Assembly: GCA_008802785.1 (NCBI GenBank)
Contig: VUYT01000045.1
Location: 1 to 64,000 of the forward strand
DNA: 64,000 nt
Source: Symmetrospora coprosmae
Lineage: Eukaryota > Basidiomycota > Cystobasidiomycetes > Symmetrosporaceae
Direction: 5' to 3'
Shown piece after piece: positions 60,080-64,000 of the stretch. Made by a program: the position numbers and the translations under genes. Under the pieces are notes generated by a model. The model made no database searches. It worked only from the letters and a program-made list of their open reading frames with translations, and was not told the DNA's origin. Numbering within the stretch: the stretch's first letter is position 1; each line of letters opens with the position of its first letter.

Positions 60080-60203
60080 CTCGTACGGTCACGTTTTCGG
60101 CCGGGCACGCGCGAGAGAGCCTCCAGCGGTAACTACATCGGGCTGGGTTGCTAGCAGTCCTACACAGCTCTCATCGATTGATAAAGTCCGACAACAAGTG
60201 CAC

Positions 60204-63200
60204 TCAGGCCTGTCCGCCCACACCGACCAAGCCGTACTCCGTGCTGAAGACCTGTCGCACCGCATGAGCGGGGGGAAAGAGCCGTCAGACGAGTGTCCGC
60301 CTGGATCCGATACAGAGCGAAAGCGGACTCACTCCTGCAAGAGCAGCAGCCTTTTCGAGATCCACTGCATCGACATCCCCTGCGTGCGCATCGACAAAGT
60401 GCGGGCTGAAGTCGAGCTTCTCGTACTCGACCACGCGGGTCGGCTGCGTGTCGAGCCGGATCTGCGGCTGCCGCGTGTGGTTCTCGTAGAACCCCCGGAC
60501 GGGTGAGCGTCGCCTCCTCTGCTTCTTCTTTGGGGGTGCATCGGGTTCTTCACCGTCCTTGCTGTCCGGATGGCTGGACGAGTTCGCAGCCGTGGCGCCC
60601 CGCGGCAGGTTGTCCGCCTTCACGTCGGGCTTCACCTCGGTGACATCGACTTCCATCTCGTCTCCACCCTTCTTGACTTCACCAAGCAGCGCGTCTGGCG
60701 TTCTACCTCGTCCCCTGTCGTCCGTCTCGGCCTTGTCGAGCTTCTCGAGCAGCCCTTCGCGCGTCCGATACGCCTCCATCGTCTCGTACTCGTTCTCGTC
60801 GCCCGACAACTCCCACACGCCGCCCTGCTCCTCCTCGCGCTCCTGCCTCGTCGCGTCGTTGCCGAGCGTCATGCGATGGTAGGCATTGTACTCTTTGCGC
60901 ACGCCCAGAATAGCAGTATTGTTCTTAGACGTTGCTTTCGCAAACTCGAGCATCCAGTTGATGCCATTCAGGAACGGCGCAGGCTTGCGCGCTTTGCTCT
61001 TCTCCCAAGCGTCGCCGAAGGGCGCCATGCCGTTCCCTCCGAACTGCGGTAGGGCAGCGCCCTGCAGCAGCCCAAATTCAGTGCCCTTGTAGAGCGCCGT
61101 CGTCGGGATGCGCAGGGCGGCGAAAGCGGACCGCTTCCCGCCCGCTGCGAGGAACGCGGCCTCTTCCTCGTCCTCTTCCTTCTGCCGCCTCTGCCGCTCC
61201 TTCTCGAGCTGCCGCTCCCGCTCGTCCGAGCCATCCGGCGGAGCGCTGCCCAGCGGCGCCTGGGCAAACTCCATCGCTCGCGCCATCTTCATGTATGCTG
61301 GTCGCCCTTGCCCGAGGGGCTTGGCGAAATTGCCAATCTTTGGCATAGCCAGGGTCGTGTTGTCGATATCCGGATGGTAGGACTCGACGTAGGCCGGGCT
61401 ACCCGGCTCGAGCCCTTTGGCAATGGCTGCCGCCTCGTAGTAGTCGTCAGTGACGTTCTTGCCCTCTGCAGTCAATGGAACAGAATACGGCGTCAGTTTC
61501 AGTTACCTCCTTCATCTGTAAGCACGCTCCCAAAGCGCCACCAACTCTTGACGAAGCGAGCGCCAAACACCCGGAAGCAGTTCCGCGCCGTAACGATTGT
61601 GACCTGCCGGCTGCGGAGATTGATGTGCAGCCGCTTCATGTTGATGAGTATCTCCTTCTCGTCCTGGGTGCAGTTGAGCTTGTGTATCCAGGGGTTGCGC
61701 CGGAAAAAGTACAGCGAGTCTCGGAACCCGGCGCAGCGGGCGGCATCGATGGCGAGCATGTACAGCCGCTCCGGGTCTTCGCGCGTCGGCGACTTGAATG
61801 TGACTGCTTTGTACTCTCGACCTGGCGCAGGTGCGTGCATAGGAGGCATGAATGAATCGGTAACGTGGGTCAGCCGCACGCCCTGGCGAAACAGAGATGG
61901 ACGCGTCGGGCCGCTCACCTCCCAGGAGCCTGCCCTGTGCGTCGACCTTCTTCTCTCCCTCCGGGTCTATGGGCAGACCGAGTTCCTCGTTCTCGACTCT
62001 GTAGGTCGCGCCCTTGATCTGCCGGCTCGAGCTGACGCCCACAGCTCCGCCGCGTCCGCCTCGCCAGCCTCCGCGGCGCCTTCTCCCATCGGTCGACATC
62101 TGCGACTCTCCTGGCGTGCTCTGTCCGCTTCCCAGCATGCCGTCATCGTCCTCATCGCCCAACCCCTCGCCGTCGTCCTCATCAAAAGTGTTCTCGTCGT
62201 CGTTGCTGTCGCCTCCGGCGTCGTCGGTGCCTGAACGGCGACTGCGGGCCGTGCGAGCGCCGAGGCGGTTTGGGTTGATGATGTTGCCGTGTGCGTCGCG
62301 AGGCAAGGGCGGGCGGCCGCGTCTGCCGCCGCGTGACCCTCGTCCTCTGGTCGGCAGTGCGCGCCGGGGGCGTGATGGCCCAGCCTCGTCGTCCTCGAGC
62401 TCCTCGCCGTCGACTAAGTCGTCGTCGTCGTCCTCCCCATCGTCGCCGTCATCCTCGTCATCGTTGCTGCCTGCATCGCCGTCGTCGTCGTCCTCGTCAC
62501 CGCCCGCAGCTGCCCGACGCGTGCTGGCTCGCCTGCTCGGCGGACGCGGCGAGAGACTGCCAGCAAGCTGGCTTGCACCCCTGCCCCGTCCTCTACCGCG
62601 TCCGCGCCCCCTCCCACGCGCACCCCCACGGCTGCCGCGTCCACCTCGACTGCCGGGGCCGCGAGCTCGTGGTGCAGAGCCAGAAAAGCGGGCCTGGCTC
62701 CTCGGAGCCTTGTACTCGTCCCCGGACGAGTCCGGGAGGTCCAGAGGGGCATTGACAAACTGCTCGTCTGCCTCTCCCTCCGGCTCAGAGAGCGAGTCGC
62801 TGTCGCGTCTTCTCCTGCCGCGGCCCCCTCGTCCGCGGCTTTCGCCCTGAGCTTCCTCTGCGTCATTGTCATTGTCGTTGTCGTCTTCTTCTCCTTCCTC
62901 GCCGTCCCTAGCGTCGGCCTCTTCCTCCTCGCTGGCGCCCACTGCGGCAGCGCGACCAGCTCCGACACGACCGGAACTACTTGCAGTGGTACCGTTGAAG
63001 TGAGCAGGCGAGGTGCCGTGCTGCAGGTATGCGCCGCCTCTGCTTGGCGGCGCGAGCGAGACGGGTGTGCCAGCAGTCGAGGGAGCTGGTGCTGGTCCTT
63101 CTGACTGCCCGCCGACTGCTGCTGCTCCTGCTGCTCCTGCTGCTCCTCCTCCTCCTCCTCCTCCTCCCGGTGCAGGATTAGCGTACGCTCCTTTGAGCTT

Positions 63201-63209
63201 GATGCGCAT
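60204..63209 (-). CDS. Rsc7/Npl6-type chromatin-remodelling subunit
   Basis: Four exons on the minus strand (61919-63209, 61546-61821, 60333-61465, 60204-60251) give 915 residues. The Rsc7/Swp82 core is clear: GEKKVDAQGRLLGGREYKAVTF, ERLYMLAIDAARCAGFRDSLYFF, NPWIHKLNCTQDEK, RSRQVTIVTARNCFRVFGARFVKKGKNVTDDYY. Rsc7 is a nuclear subunit of the RSC/SWI-SNF ATP-dependent remodellers. The first 400 residues are highly biased: a Gly8 run, acidic runs of Asp/Glu, and Arg-Gly repeats (GRGRGRGRGRGRG), suggesting nucleic-acid contact. The splice at 61545/61466 uses a GTTGGT donor and is fixed by KKGKNVTDDYY. The last exon (48 nt, VFSTEYGLVGVGGQA) is inferred from a good acceptor; without it the frame ends 16 codons later in other residues. 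Confidence 0.87.
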
Positions 63210-64000
63210 GCTGATGTTGAGCGATGGATGTGCAGCGCGTCACGGTTCCGTCTCTCCCTCTTTCAGTTGTGCACGCCTTTTCCTGCGCTTCCTCTGCGCG
63301 GGACTTGCTAGCCGGGTCGCAGGGGAAGCGTATGCCACTCGTGAGCGTGTCGATGCAGCTGCGCTCAGCAGATTAGCGTGTAGCGTGTAGTGGATGGATG
63401 GTGTGCTGTGTGCTGTGTGCTGTGTATGTGCGTTTGGGGGAAATGGGAGAAAGAGGCGTGCATGAGGACCAGACGGGAGGACACCACGCTAGGGACAGCC
63501 GCTACGGACAGAGTCGCCCCTCGACGCCTGCACACAACCTCGAGAGCAATAAACAGCAACGCTGGGTCCTCGGGCAGACGCACACGCACACGCACACGCA
63601 CACGCACACGCACACGCACACGCACACGTATGCTCCTTACGCCCTCACGTAGAGGGTCGCCTGTGCTGCAGTCTGGGCCAGGATGGAACGCTGACACGCT
63701 TCCACGTTCGGCACTGGCACTGGCAGCTCGACACGCATCACCACCACCGTCGCATTGAAGATATTCATACGGTACAAGCAGCAGAACATCTGACAGAAAG
63801 GCATACATACTGCTCCGAGGTGCGAGTCGCGCGCTCCAGCAGAGTGAGTGTGAGGTCCGCCTGCGGCTACGCTGCTGGAGGCGAACACAGCAACAACGTC
63901 ATGTGCCTGGCGGCGACACCTATACCACAGAGTGCAGCTGGCCAAGGCACAGCATGCTGACCCGATGGCTTGCTGACCTACAGTCCAGACACTGTCAATC
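63210..64000. other. Upstream flank of Rsc7, partly unassigned
   Basis: Contains Rsc7 promoter and a hexamer repeat (63581-63628). A minus-strand frame ending near 63637 and containing MNIFNATVVVMRVELPVP follows a good acceptor near 63803, and could be the 3' end of a gene that lies beyond the window, but no family is recognised. Confidence 0.4.
63581..63628 (+). repeat. Hexamer tandem repeat (CACACG)8
   Basis: Eight perfect copies of CACACG, 370 bp upstream of the Rsc7 start codon. Alternating purine-pyrimidine sequence of this type favours Z-DNA. Confidence 0.93.

Noticed and set aside
59469-60506. 345-residue plus-strand frame opposite Mmc1-like and Rsc7 genes
   Set aside because: It crosses two genes and a 5' flank antisense, with no protein-like content.
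62014-62850. Plus-strand Ser/Pro-rich frame opposite Rsc7
   Set aside because: Mirror of the acidic and Arg-Gly repeats of Rsc7.
1-64000. Transposons, LTR elements, viral relics, secondary-metabolite or toxin clusters
   Set aside because: No reverse transcriptase, integrase, transposase, capsid, terminal repeat, polyketide or peptide synthetase signature was seen anywhere in the window.

Overview
The window is nuclear DNA of a filamentous basidiomycete. The evidence is its dense GC-rich gene spacing, short GT..AG introns (mostly 50-100 bp, often with a CTGAC or CTAAC branch site 15-40 bp before the acceptor), and a gene set that includes NoxA, a Whi3/Scw1 RRM protein, Rax2 and Rsc7. The style resembles Ustilaginomycotina or Exobasidiomycetes, but the sequence alone does not settle the class. 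No ribosomal RNA, CRISPR array, transposon, LTR element or virus-derived element could be supported. All gene models were read by hand; each joins exons into one open frame and uses family motifs to choose splice sites.

Layout. 1-11 kb: Whi3/Scw1-like RNA-binding protein (+), Gvp36-like BAR protein (-), mitochondrial Imp2 protease (+), and a 107-residue Gly/Met/Pro/Tyr-rich protein of unknown role (-). 11-20 kb: WAPL cohesin-release factor (+), NADPH oxidase NoxA (+) and a KEN-box protein that may be a securin (+). 20-24.3 kb: three tandem M50B-like membrane metalloprotease genes (+). 24.4-27.8 kb: Bir1/survivin (-). 29-33.6 kb: mitochondrial ribosomal protein uS9m, a FIT/Scs3 protein and a cyclase-family hydrolase (all +). 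33.7-38.4 kb: Apa-type ATP adenylyltransferase (-) and CTD-kinase subunit Ctk3 (+). 38.5-47.4 kb: the giant ribosome-biogenesis protein Utp20 (-). 47.4-49.1 kb: a stretch with little recognisable content. 49.1-57 kb: a secreted type-B carboxylesterase and a Rax2-like polarity protein ending in an SH3 domain (both +). 57-63.2 kb: an Mmc1-like mitochondrial protein and the chromatin-remodelling subunit Rsc7/Npl6 (both -). The last 0.8 kb is unassigned.

The genes are mostly housekeeping and do not form one pathway. Themes recur: chromosome cohesion and segregation (WAPL, Bir1, possible securin), mitochondria (Imp2, uS9m, Mmc1-like), polarity and ROS signalling (Rax2, NoxA), and chromatin/transcription (Rsc7, Ctk3). 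The most distinctive features are the tandem M50B family with visible intron turnover, the Rax2-SH3 fusion, several microexons of 5-26 nt (two carrying or flanking catalytic residues), and an open frame that would fuse uS9m to the FIT protein if one intron were retained.
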